Under the pieces are notes generated by a model. It was not told where the DNA came from, did not search any database, and saw only the letters and a program-made list of their open reading frames with translations. Of a stretch of 64,000 nt of DNA, positions 10,192-19,462 are shown one piece after another. Position 1 is the stretch's first letter. Every line of letters starts with the position of its first letter. The translations under genes and the position numbers were made by a program. This stretch comes from Falciphora oryzae (Eukaryota > Ascomycota > Sordariomycetes > Magnaporthales > Magnaporthaceae), in the NCBI GenBank assembly GCA_000733355.1, contig JNVV01000025.1, forward strand, positions 316,087-380,086. Direction: 5' to 3'.

Positions 10192-12418
10192 AGACCAGAG
10201 TCTAACAGAGACCTGGGCCCAGGCCAGCTCTTCCCACAGATCTGGATCGAGGCCAAGTCGCGATCCAGACAGAGCCACTACGGAGGTCCTGGTGGCGACA
10301 AGAGTTTGGGCGTTGGTGTTGCCTTTGTAGGCGTCGCGGCGACGTTCGTCAAGGGGCTAGCATTCGTGGAGCGGGCGGCAGCGGCGGAGGAGGCGGCGTA
10401 GTTGTTTTTAGCGTTTGGGTTGTTGGCCGCACTTTCGGTCTGTGTGGCAGCTCTGGCGATGGTGCTACCGCTGGGGCGAGCGAATTGGATGGGCCACGGG
10501 GCGGAGGGGGAGGCCCCGCTCGGGCCAGAGTCCTCATCAGAGATCTTTCACGGCCAACGCCGCTATCAGACAAAGCTACCACAGACCAGGGTCTATCTAG
10601 TTGCTGGGGCCGGGAGGCTCCCGCCAGCCTGGGCGATTAGCTCAGTTAACGATGCATGATGACTCCGTGATTTATTCGTAGACAAGAATGTAGAACTGTT
10701 TTCTCGACCTTGATGAACTCCAAAAGGGGTGCTTTCGGGTGCTACATCAGGCATGCGGGTCTCTTGGTCAACAACTGGAGAGCTGAACGTGACACCAAAC
10801 GCGTCAGGAGCTGACTGCCAAAATGCGGCCAGCCAGAGCCGTGCTTTGAATGAACAAATCTGCTAGGAAGGATGTTTGGAGGACCGTGACCGGATGCTAC
10901 AGGCAGGCGACCATGGGGCGTCCCCGAGCACCCTGAGCACCTGCTCGGGAACCGGCTTGCCCAAAACCCAAGATGACGCGCCATGGCCGTTGAAACGAGC
11001 GCACCTTCGACAAGGCCCTCGCCCTCAAGACTACCTCATTCCCCGGCTCTAACCGTCTTCTCGTCAACCAAGTGTGACGGAGAGGGATGACTTCCTGACT
11101 TGGGGAGTCAGGGGATGGACTGTGGTAATGTCGTTCGGATCCAGAAGCCACTTAGTCCTCTAAAGCAAGAGGCGTCCTCTAGCCAGATCGAAGAGCAGAG
11201 CAGGTAAGTCCTCAAGACGTGGAGGGCTTAGGCAAGTGTTCTAAGCAAGGAAGGGACGGGTTCAGAACTGGTTTGCGAGCCCATCGACGTCACGGCCGCG
11301 GGCTTACCGCCGCACGCGTCGTTAACCCCTGACCGCACGGCCGGAAGCAGAAGTGCGCCACGCATGAAGCTGCTTGAAAGAGACAAGTGGGTGGGTGACG
11401 CATGTGTCGCCGCTACACGATCCTCCCCGGCGGGGCTGGCGACGCCCAGATGCACATAGAAGTTTCTGGATTGCAGGTCCCTCTCTGGGTGCCTACCTAG
11501 GCAACGCGGCACAGAGGACTCAATGATGCAATACAGCCTCGCCGCTCGCTGGGCGCAACGGCTCGGGGCTAGGTGGCTTTCGGTCGCCGTAGCTCCGATT
11601 CCTGTGTGGGCGTTGAAGCGGGTGTTCGGAGCTTGTTCGGGCCTGTCTAGCACCGCTCGGTCTTCGATACTTGCTCGAACAAAGACACATCGCCCTTCCC
11701 CCAGCTAGGCAACAACGAGAAATTGATGCCTGGTCAGTCGTGGAAGGTTGTATGGTCGACCGTGGCGACGAAGAACATTTACTGGGTGTGGTAAATACCA
11801 CGATATAACATAGGGACCATACTAAGGGGAGCATGTACCAGCCACAAGGGACAGTTGGTGGCTACCTGTATTGAGCTCGAGAAGACTACCCATCTATTGG
11901 GCTGGCCAGGGGCTGGCGCACCCTTTGGCCTAGGGGCTAAGGTCACAAGAGATACTTCCAGTTATTGAGTTCACAGCATCTCTCAAGCTGGGTGAGGGGG
12001 ACAGGTGTGGTATTGTCTGTCTGTCTCCCAAGCTGGTCTTGACGGTGTGCCCAGCATTTATCCCCCACATTTCCATCCACTTCGCGACAAAACAAAACAG
12101 AAGGACAAGCAAAAGGGGGGGAGGGAAGGAATGGAAAGAAAACGAACAAGAAAACAGAACAAGAAACAAGAACAAGAAAACACCACGACAGCTCCTCTTC
12201 TCATTTGCCAACGCGCTGGGTGACCAACAAAAAACCAATAGCAAGCAAGAAAGAAGAAATGCAAAATTGAAACAGCAAACAAACAACAGTGTAGACGCTT
12301 GTGGAAATGCAAAAGCCCATATTCTCTCCTCCTTGCACACAGGAATCTGCCAGTTTGTGTGTGTGTGTGGTCGTCCACGGCCGTTCTCGAGAAGTGCTGA
12401 TAGAGCCCGAGGCACTCA

Positions 12419-12994
12419 TCAGTTGCCGAACTTGCCGGGGCAGACGTTGCCCATCCGCTTCTGAGAAGCGTCAGTGGTGCCGGGGTGGTCTGCCGCGCAC
12501 GCAGTATCTGTGCACGGGAGGACAAGGTCGCGCAGCCACGTGCTGGTGCGGATCTCGTAGTTGCAGAAGTCGCCGAGCGTGGTGTCCATGACGTTGACCG
12601 TCAGCCCAAAGGTTCCGCCCCTGCCGGAAGTCTCGATCATGCACTTCTTGCAGCACTCAGGGAGCTTTTCGTTGGGCTTGGTGGAGTAGTCGAGGTAGTC
12701 CTTCAGCTTTTTGCTGTGGTCGACACCCTCACGGGGTAGGATTGTTGCAGTCGGCTCTGTGGTGGCAGTGACAGAGGTGGTGAGAGTCGTAGATGTAGAA
12801 GTTGATGGCGAGGCGGCGTTGGTGTTCTTGATGAAGTATGCCCAGGTCGGGACAGCAGTAGTAGATGTGGCGGTAGAGATAGATGTAGAGGTAGTAGTGA
12901 GCTGCGTAGCAGTCTCGACGTTCGTCTCCACAGGTGCAGCCGTGATGAGCTGGGCAGCGGCCACGAAAACAGCGAGCAGAGTAGTGAACTGCAT
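12419..12994 (-). CDS. Small secreted cysteine-containing protein (effector candidate)
   Basis: Single exon, 191 residues. Residues 1-19 (MQFTTLLAVFVAAAQLITA) form a clear signal peptide. A Thr/Ser-rich, probably O-glycosylated stretch follows to about residue 85. The compact C-terminal domain has seven cysteines (a CCxxC cluster, then DFC, LPC, TAC and NVC). I do not recognise the fold. The small size, secretion and location in repeat-rich DNA fit a cell-wall-associated or effector-like secreted protein, but function is unknown. Its upstream region (13008-13400) is built of short GGTCT(C/T)-type repeats and has an inverted partial copy 3 kb away, so its promoter may be repeat-derived. Confidence 0.72.
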   Translation of the reverse strand: MQFTTLLAVFVAAAQLITAAPVETNVETATQLTTTSTSISTATSTTAVPTWAYFIKNTNAASPSTSTSTTLTTSVTATTEPTATILPREGVDHSKKLKDYLDYSTKPNEKLPECCKKCMIETSGRGGTFGLTVNVMDTTLGDFCNYEIRTSTWLRDLVLPCTDTACAADHPGTTDASQKRMGNVCPGKFGN

Positions 12995-13007
12995 CTTGCT
13001 GGAGTGG

Positions 13008-13400
13008 GTAGGTAGGTGTGATTGTAGTAGGTCGGTTCAGCCAGGCGGATAGGCGACTTTGTAGCAGGGCTCTGGTCTCTTTTGGACTCTGGTCGGTGTG
13101 TTATAGGTCTGGTCTTGATGTCGGCACAGGCTTGCAGGTCTCTGGTGTAGGCTTTGGTATGTAGCGGCTCGGTCTTGACAACGACGTGGCCTTGGAACGG
13201 GTCTTTATATGGACTCTGCTCTACAGGATGGCTCTGGTATTGGTGGCGACTCTGGCTTCGACTCCTTTTTTTTTCTTGAGGACTTGGTCTCTGACAGGCG
13301 GTCTTGATAGCGACGCGGCCTCGACTGGTCTTTGATAGAACTCGGTCGGTAGTCAGGAGGTAGACTCTCGTCTTGATAGTGACGTTGGTCTTGACAGGTC
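13008..13400 (-). repeat. Low-complexity upstream region; inverted partner at 10.0-10.2 kb
   Basis: Read on the minus strand this stretch is rich in AGACCAGAG and ATCAAGAC words and ends 14 nt before the ATG of the secreted protein. Blocks at 13352-13379 and 13008-13048 pair with 9995-10024 and 10151-10191 in inverted orientation. The words suggest internal expansion of short units. Confidence 0.65.
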
Positions 13401-14365
13401 TCTGATGAGGGCTCTGGTCTTGTGTCTTGATGCTCGACTTCTGGACTGCAAAAAGTAGTGTGTAGGAGGAATGGTTTGAAAAGAATTCCAGGCTCCTTGG
13501 AGCGGAAACAGCGCTGTTATATACACGAGTTCGTACTTTGGCAGTGTGATTGATACTGTGGAACGCTCGGCTGCCTCCTCAGAGGCTTCAGAGATAGAAT
13601 GCAAGGTGGCTGGAGGACTTTGGCCAGCCGTGGAAGCCGTTGAGTATAAGCCGTGGCGCACTGCGAAAGGGGGCCAGTATCAACGGTCCAGGGGAACACA
13701 GTCTCGGCTTCACTTCCAAGTACCAGGGACGGGGATATGGTTTCACCGCTTGACACCACTGGATCCAGGCAGACCTGAAAGTATTAGAGAAAATGACGCC
13801 TTCGCGTTGAGGAGTTGACTTTATGGAATCACATAGAACATTCCCGCTTTGGAGGCCGCTAGGGGATGGCTCTATAGAATCGTATGGAGGTCGCTCGGCT
13901 CGGAGACAGCAAGAAGACGACTCCATGGTCTTCGAATGGGGCTCATGTAGTAGCTCAGGGGTAGACAGGGAAGGGTGAAAGCTTCGATGAAGGGTCGAAG
14001 CTGATTGAAAACACGGAAAAAAGGAGGTTAGGTAAAGTGGCAGTCGTGGGGAAAGCTATTATTTGCCCTCGTCTGCGTCGAAAAAAGTTGGCACCCCGTG
14101 TGCCCCTGCAAAGTAGTAGCCATAATTTATTCTTATCGTTACAAGGAGAATTGCGAGGAGAGGAAAAAGGAGAGGAGAAAGGAAGAAGACGCGAAAAAAA
14201 ATAGATCAGGGGTAATGGGGGTGCCATCTTTTTGGTTGTGAACGAGCCGCTCCAAGGCTTGCCAAAGTGACGCCAGCGCTCGGCTGAGATCGAAGATGCA
14301 TGAACCTTCGGGGGATACATGGATTATTCCCGCGGGACCAACAGGTCCGATAGTGGAATGTAGAC

Positions 14366-14399
<34 letters not shown>
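14366..14399. repeat. (GAT)11 trinucleotide microsatellite
   Basis: Eleven uninterrupted GAT units in intergenic DNA; none of the frames crossing it is supported as coding. Confidence 0.95.
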
Positions 14400-14762
14400 G
14401 CTGACTATAATTTTTGGCAGTGTAGGTTGGCATCTAGTCATAACTTTGTACATGGCCTCCACGCTCCCAACGGTCACCCGCAGCCAAAATGCTGGAACGT
14501 CCCGTCACAACCTGGTTGTGCGACCTGGCTACCGCCCCTTAACCTTAATTGCACGTCTCCAACGGACCATGTGCTTTTGTGGAGTGCTGCTGACCTCAGC
14601 CCTTGAGGCCAACAGGGTGCGCAAGTCCCTGGCCATCGGGGTTCTCGACCAACACTTTGCCATCAGGGTTCTCAATTGGAAGAACATTGTATGGCCATCA
14701 GGGTGCCCAAGGCTACTAGGCATGGCGGAGGAAGATGGAGTAGATGCGATGTGGCTATTCCC

Positions 14763-14787
14763 ACCTAGGTATCTACCTAGGTAGGTT
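14763..14787. promoter_or_regulatory. Paired CCTAGGTA palindromes before FAD monooxygenase
   Basis: Two copies of ACCTAGGTA separated by a few bases lie about 65 nt before the ATG of the next gene, forming a self-complementary site. Position and dyad symmetry suggest a regulatory or structural element, but this word is also frequent in some ascomycete genomes. Its role is not established. Confidence 0.35.
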
Positions 14788-14847
14788 GTAGAGCTGGCGA
14801 CAAGACAGTCCTCTTTTCGACATCTTGAAATTATCACAACTACCAAA

Positions 14848-16665
14848 ATGACAGAGCGAGACGAGCTTATTCGGACCGTCTTCGACGTGTTGATCATCGG
14901 CGCCGGGCCAGGCGGGCTGGCGATGGCCTCGCGGCTGCGTGAGCCCTCGCCCTCGGCCCTTTTTACCGACGAAGAGCACCAGCGGTACCACTGGATCCGC
15001 AAGCACGGCAACCGCATGTCCCTCAAGCGCCGCAAGAGTGGCAGCGTGGTCCCCAGTCGAGGTGGCGGTTGCGGCTGCGAGAAATGCGCGACAGTCAAGT
15101 CGCAGCAGCAGCAGCGGTACAAGATGCTGGTGCTCGACGCCACCAGCGACAGCTGGCTCGGTCGCTGGGACGGGCTGTTCGGCGCCTTTGAGATCTCGCA
15201 CCTGCGCAGCCCCATGTTTTTCCACGTCGACCCGGCGGACCGGGACGCGCTGCTCGCCAGGGCGTACGAGCGCGGCCAGCAGGATGAGCTGCTGGAGCTT
15301 CGCGGGTGCGTCGGCAAGGAGATCAGCAAGCACTTGCGCAAGGCGAGGGCTTCGAGGAGCCCAAGGTAAGTCTCCCAAACGGCCGAAAAACAGTTCGAAT
15401 GCAATCTGGGCTTGGATTGACAGCCGCGGTTGCACCCCTCGCTTGAGCAGACGCCACTCCATTGTCGAGATCAACGAGCGCGAGAGGAAGGACTACTTCA
15501 CCCCGCCCCAGTCACTGTTCTCCGACCACTGCCAGAGTGTTGTAGACAGATATGGGCTTCGAGACGGCGTGCTCCGCCACGAGAGCGTAGAGAACATTGA
15601 GTACAGCTCGTTTCAGGATATCTCAGACGACGAAAAGCTCTTCAGGGTCAAGACAGACAAAGGAGGCATCCATTATGCCAAGGTGGTGGTACTGGCGGTT
15701 GGGCCTGGCAACGCGCCCTGCATCCATAAGGACATCGAGGGCCTGCGCCACACGCCCGGAACCCCGCTCCCGCCGCGCGTCTGTCACGCCATGATGATCA
15801 AGGGCGAGTTTCCAGACCCGTCCGTCCGCGCGATCGTCGCAGCGGGGGCGCGGCCAGCCAACGTGCTCGTCGTGGGCGGGGGGCTGACCTCGGCGCAGCT
15901 GACAGACCTGGCCATCCGTCGCGGAGTCAGCAAGGTCTGGCACCTGGTGCGGGGTCGTAGCTGCTCGATAAAGTACTTCGACGCGGACCCCGCCTGGGTG
16001 GGCAAGTACCGGAACGTGGAGCAGGCCAACTTCTGGGGCGCAGAGTCCGACGCGGAGCGTCTGCGCCTGATCCGAGAGGCGAGGGGCGGCGGCAGCATGA
16101 CCCCGATGTACCACAAGCGTCTCAAGGAGCACGTGGCCGCAGGACGACTGGAGCTGCGCACGGGAACCAAGGTGGCAGCGGCAGAGTTCGACGAGGAGTC
16201 GCAGACATGGACCGTGTCGACCGAGCCGGCGCTCGAGGAGGGGGTCAAGATGCCTGCCTTCGACTTCATCTACTTCGCGACGGGGATCAATGCCGACATC
16301 GGCACGCTGCCCTTCCTCGAGAAGCTTCGCCGGTCACACCCAATCGAGACGGAGGGCGGCCTCCCTTGCCTGAACGACGACCTGATGTGGTGCGACGGAG
16401 TGCCTTTGTTCGTCACTGGCCGCTTCGCCGGTTTGCGGTTGGGACCATTCGCTACTAATCTCGGAGGGGTGAGGGCGGCGCCGAGCGTATCAGCTGGGCA
16501 ATCGAGGAGGCGCTCGAGGCAGGGAGGCGAGGAGGCGACGATAGTGGTGACAGCAACGGTGCAGGAGGTGGTCTTTCGGAGGCTGAGATCGACGAGCTCG
16601 ACTTTGTTACTGGGCGGAACAACAAGTTCCGCAAGCTCAGCATCGCGGAGGGTGACGAGTGGTAG
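14848..16665 (+). CDS. FAD/NAD(P)-dependent monooxygenase-like protein, apparent frameshift
   Basis: Exon 1 is 14848-15365. An intron of 58 nt (acceptor 15423) or 85 nt (acceptor 15450) follows; both choices keep frame. An N-terminal FAD motif DVLIIGAGPGGLAMASRL (13-30), a second dinucleotide fold NVLVVGGGLTSAQLTD and a FATGI motif show a flavin-dependent N-hydroxylase/monooxygenase-like protein, related to the lysine/ornithine N-oxygenase group. Substrate is unknown. After NLGG (about 16468) the family-like reading continues in another frame (AERISWAIEE to EGDEW and TAG at 16663), while the original frame turns Ser/Arg-rich. A single missing G in the local G run would explain this. It may be an assembly homopolymer error or a real disabling mutation; no plausible intron repairs it. 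Confidence 0.78.
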
Positions 16666-18098
16666 GTTAGCATCCTGCCATCCCTTGACTCCTTCTTTTG
16701 CTGTGAGGGAGTCTCGTCAGAGGTACCTAGCCGCCAGCAGGTGGCGAGGCGGAGGTCGGCACGGCACAAAGACGGAAGAGGGGGAGATAGGATGCCGGCA
16801 GCCAGTCAGAGCAGACGGGCCGAGGGGAGGTGAGGGAAGGATTCAGGGTAGTACCGGGAGTCTGCACCTCGCCGAGGATACTGCAGACATTTGACAGCAC
16901 ACTGCGTCGGAGGTTGTCGTCGGGGGTAGCATTGGCAGGTGCCGAATCTGCGCACGGGGATCTTGGTCCGAGACAGCCGCCCAACCAAGCCAGCCGACCC
17001 GGCCGTCAAGTCGATAAAGCCAGCTGCATGTCCCGGCTGGGCTTGGCTGACAGCCTGTACATGTATAGATTAGATGCAACCGTTGACAAATACTTGCATG
17101 GCCAATGAGCGGCTCTGCCAGACTTTGCGCTCCTGGAACCTCGGACCCCGTGACGGAACACGGCTCGACTGTTGCAGCCGCGCGGCGTGGAGACTTGGCG
17201 GCGGCCTCGTTGGATGTGCTGGAAGTGATTTGTGTTTCCTGGCTCTCCATGTTGTTGGTGGTCGTGATTCTGGTGATGTTCGTTGGAGGCTGGTGCGGAA
17301 CCAGGCGGCCGCATCGACATGCAGAGATGCGGTAGGTTGGCTCTCAACAATGTTCAGATCAATTTGATTCCGCGCGTCACGAGTCTCCACGATTCGCCCT
17401 CAACGGCGATGGCTGACACCAAATGCATTGCATCATGAATATTTGGCAAGTGCGACCCTGCTTCGGACTGCGGGATTGCTGAAGGGTGGTCGCCTAAATT
17501 CCACCCACTCCAAGCTCGTCGATTTGGCTCTCACAGACCCTCCTGACAGCGCCGATCATTGGAGCCGAACCAGCAGCTTTTGCTCCGAACCATGCTAACT
17601 TTAGCACTAAATTGAGCCCATGCTTGGTGGAACACACACAAGCCCCCAGACAGTCAGACTCTCCCGGGCTCCCGAGCATCGTGCCGCTGACCTTGGTGCC
17701 AGTTCTTTTTTCGCGCGAGTCCCAGCCAGGGGCCCCTAGCTTTGTCCGAACTCTAAGTACAGCCTCCTCCCGAGACCGTTCCTCCCATCTTAAAATCGAC
17801 GTCGATCCGCACGGCGGTCCATTTTGGCCGGATTTTGTGGGGGCTCCAACGGGTCTCAGCGTGGGAGAATCTCTCGCTGGAAGCATGGCTGTCTTGTCGT
17901 GGTTTTGGCCTGCACCTTGAACCCTCTCGACCGCGAGAACGAACAGGCCTCAATGGCGTGAAACTTCGCTAACTGACCGCACCGACGACTGGTTTCGAGA
18001 GCCTTCGAGAGGCACAACATTCGTCGCCGACATGCCAAACCCGAGGCCCAAAGCCCACACGACACGAACCTGGCACGCGCGTCCGAGTCAATCCCTCC
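16666..18098. other. Intergenic DNA, one weak small ORF
   Basis: This 1.4 kb holds only short overlapping frames. The one with some character is 17105-17332, encoding a short protein with a strongly hydrophobic segment. The right end should contain the 3' region of the enoyl-CoA hydratase gene. Confidence 0.5.
17105..17335 (+). CDS. Possible small single-span membrane protein (76 aa)
   Basis: The frame encodes 76 residues with a long hydrophobic stretch near residues 42-65 followed by a basic tail (RRPHRH), the layout of a tail-anchored or single-span protein. There is no homology I can name, and chance hydrophobic frames occur in GC-rich DNA. Confidence 0.22.
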   Translation: MSGSARLCAPGTSDPVTEHGSTVAAARRGDLAAASLDVLEVICVSWLSMLLVVVILVMFVGGWCGTRRPHRHAEMR

Positions 18099-19462
18099 TT
18101 ACGATGCTCCCCGATCGGCGCCTTCCCAGTCAGGTTGCCGCTTCTGGAGGAAAGCCGAGATGCCCTCGCGTTTATGAGCCGTCCCAAACGAGAAGTAGTA
18201 CAGGCTCCTTTCGAACTCGTCGTCGCGGCCGAGGTTGTCACCTAAAGGTTGATCCACGTCAACACACACTGTCGAGGAGCATGCTGCCCTGAACGATGAC
18301 GAAACATGACAAGAAAGAGGAAGGGGGCGAGTGGAACACGACAAGGAAGAGGGCTAAGGGCCACGCACTGCGACAAATAGCCTCCTTTGCCAGCTGCACC
18401 GCTGTCGAGCTGAGGCCAGCAACCTGCTGGGCAACCTTGACGGCGCCCTCGAGAACAGTGCCCGGAGGAAAGGTCCCAGCAATCAGCCCATGGCTAGATG
18501 CTTCGTCAACGTCGATGATGGTTCCGAACAAGATCATCTTCATGGCCTGTTTCCCTTCCGTCAGCCTTGAACATCCCCCGGTCTTGGTGTAGTTACCAGG
18601 AGACCAACCTGATACTTGCCGACGGCGTTCGTCAGTCGCTGGGTACCGCCAGCCCCAGGGATCAATCCGATCTTGACTTCTGGAAGGCCAAACTTGCATC
18701 CCTTGGATGCAAAGATGAGGTCGGACTGGAGACAATGGGCGAACGTCAGCATGCGCAGACCCTTACACAAACCCATCCATACCAGCAAACTTCAGCTCGG
18801 TCAAGGAAATGCCACATACCATCAGACATATTTCGAACCCTCCCCCAAGCTGCGCGCACCCATCAAGCATTTGGTTAGCCAGGCGACCTAGGGTTGGGCT
18901 GTGGTTGTGCAAGAGACACTGGACACTCACGGCCATCGCCTCGACGGCGGCAAAGATTGGCTTCCTGAACGACGACATGCCATTGCAGAGGTCTTCTAGG
19001 TACCGGTGCTTTCTTGCACCCTCGGCATCGATCTCGGATATCTCCTTGATGTCCGCGCCAGCTGTAAGGTGTCAGTTTCTTTTGAGTTCTGCTGTTTTGC
19101 CGAGGTGGAGCTGTTCATTTTTGTCCTTTATTCTTGCCCCGTCTCTCTTCCCTAGCGTCTCGAGCGCGGGACTTACCGCAGAAGAAGGCTGGGCCGCCTG
19201 ACAACACAACGGCCTTGACGGCAGGGTCGTTCGAGGCAAGTGTCAGCTCGTGCAGGAGATTGTTGATCAAGGCCTGCGAAAGCGCGTTTCTCTTCTCTGG
19301 GCGATTGAGCGTCAGCACGACCACGCCTGGGCATGGTGTGCTCCTCACCACCAGAATCGGGTTTCCTGGCATGGCCGCCATCGCTTGTTCAAGAGAGTGC
19401 AGGTCTTGCTCGCTCATGGATTCGTTGATGTGGGTAGCGAGTGCAGGAAGGGAGCTGCGCAA
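18099..19462 (-). CDS. Enoyl-CoA hydratase/isomerase family protein
   Basis: Six exons: 19177-19462, 18931-19061, 18820-18849 (only 30 nt), 18609-18725, 18369-18546 and 18099-18241, giving 294 residues. The crotonase fold is clear. [10 protein letters not shown] opens the domain, [12 protein letters not shown] forms the acyl-CoA/oxyanion region, LGGGFEICL carries the first catalytic Glu and [20 protein letters not shown] the second. Both acidic residues used by true hydratases are present, so syn-hydration of a 2-enoyl-CoA in beta-oxidation or branched-chain catabolism is likely. The N-terminus could be a mitochondrial presequence; no C-terminal peroxisomal tripeptide is seen. Each splice keeps frame and the micro-exon encodes the GGGFE block exactly. 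Confidence 0.93.

Larger units (their letters stand above)
9303..12418. other. Repeat-rich accessory DNA without supported genes
   Basis: No frame in this 3.1 kb shows family motifs. It holds a 20 bp direct duplication at 9471-9490 and 9499-9518, a foldback inverted repeat (9726-10008), and one arm of a larger inverted repeat (9995-10191) whose partner is the promoter region at 13008-13379. The rest is unique sequence of mixed composition. Copies differ mostly by C/T and G/A, as expected for repeat-induced point mutation or deamination. Confidence 0.6.
12995..14847. other. Intergenic DNA with low-complexity promoter and repeats
   Basis: Sequence at 13008-13440 is a low-complexity array of TCTGGTCT/TCTTGA-like words forming the upstream region of the secreted-protein gene. 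A (GAT)11 tract lies at 14366-14398, a threefold GCCATCAGGGT-type repeat at 14631-14712, and a CCTAGG palindrome pair just before the next gene. No supported coding frame was found between them. Confidence 0.6.

Noticed and set aside
10628..10646. tRNA-like GCGATTAGCTCAGTT word
   Set aside because: Resembles a tRNA D-arm but no anticodon or T arm follows; probably chance or a tiny remnant.
16467..16497. A 31 nt intron repairing the monooxygenase frame
   Set aside because: Far shorter than any other intron here and removes conserved coding sequence.
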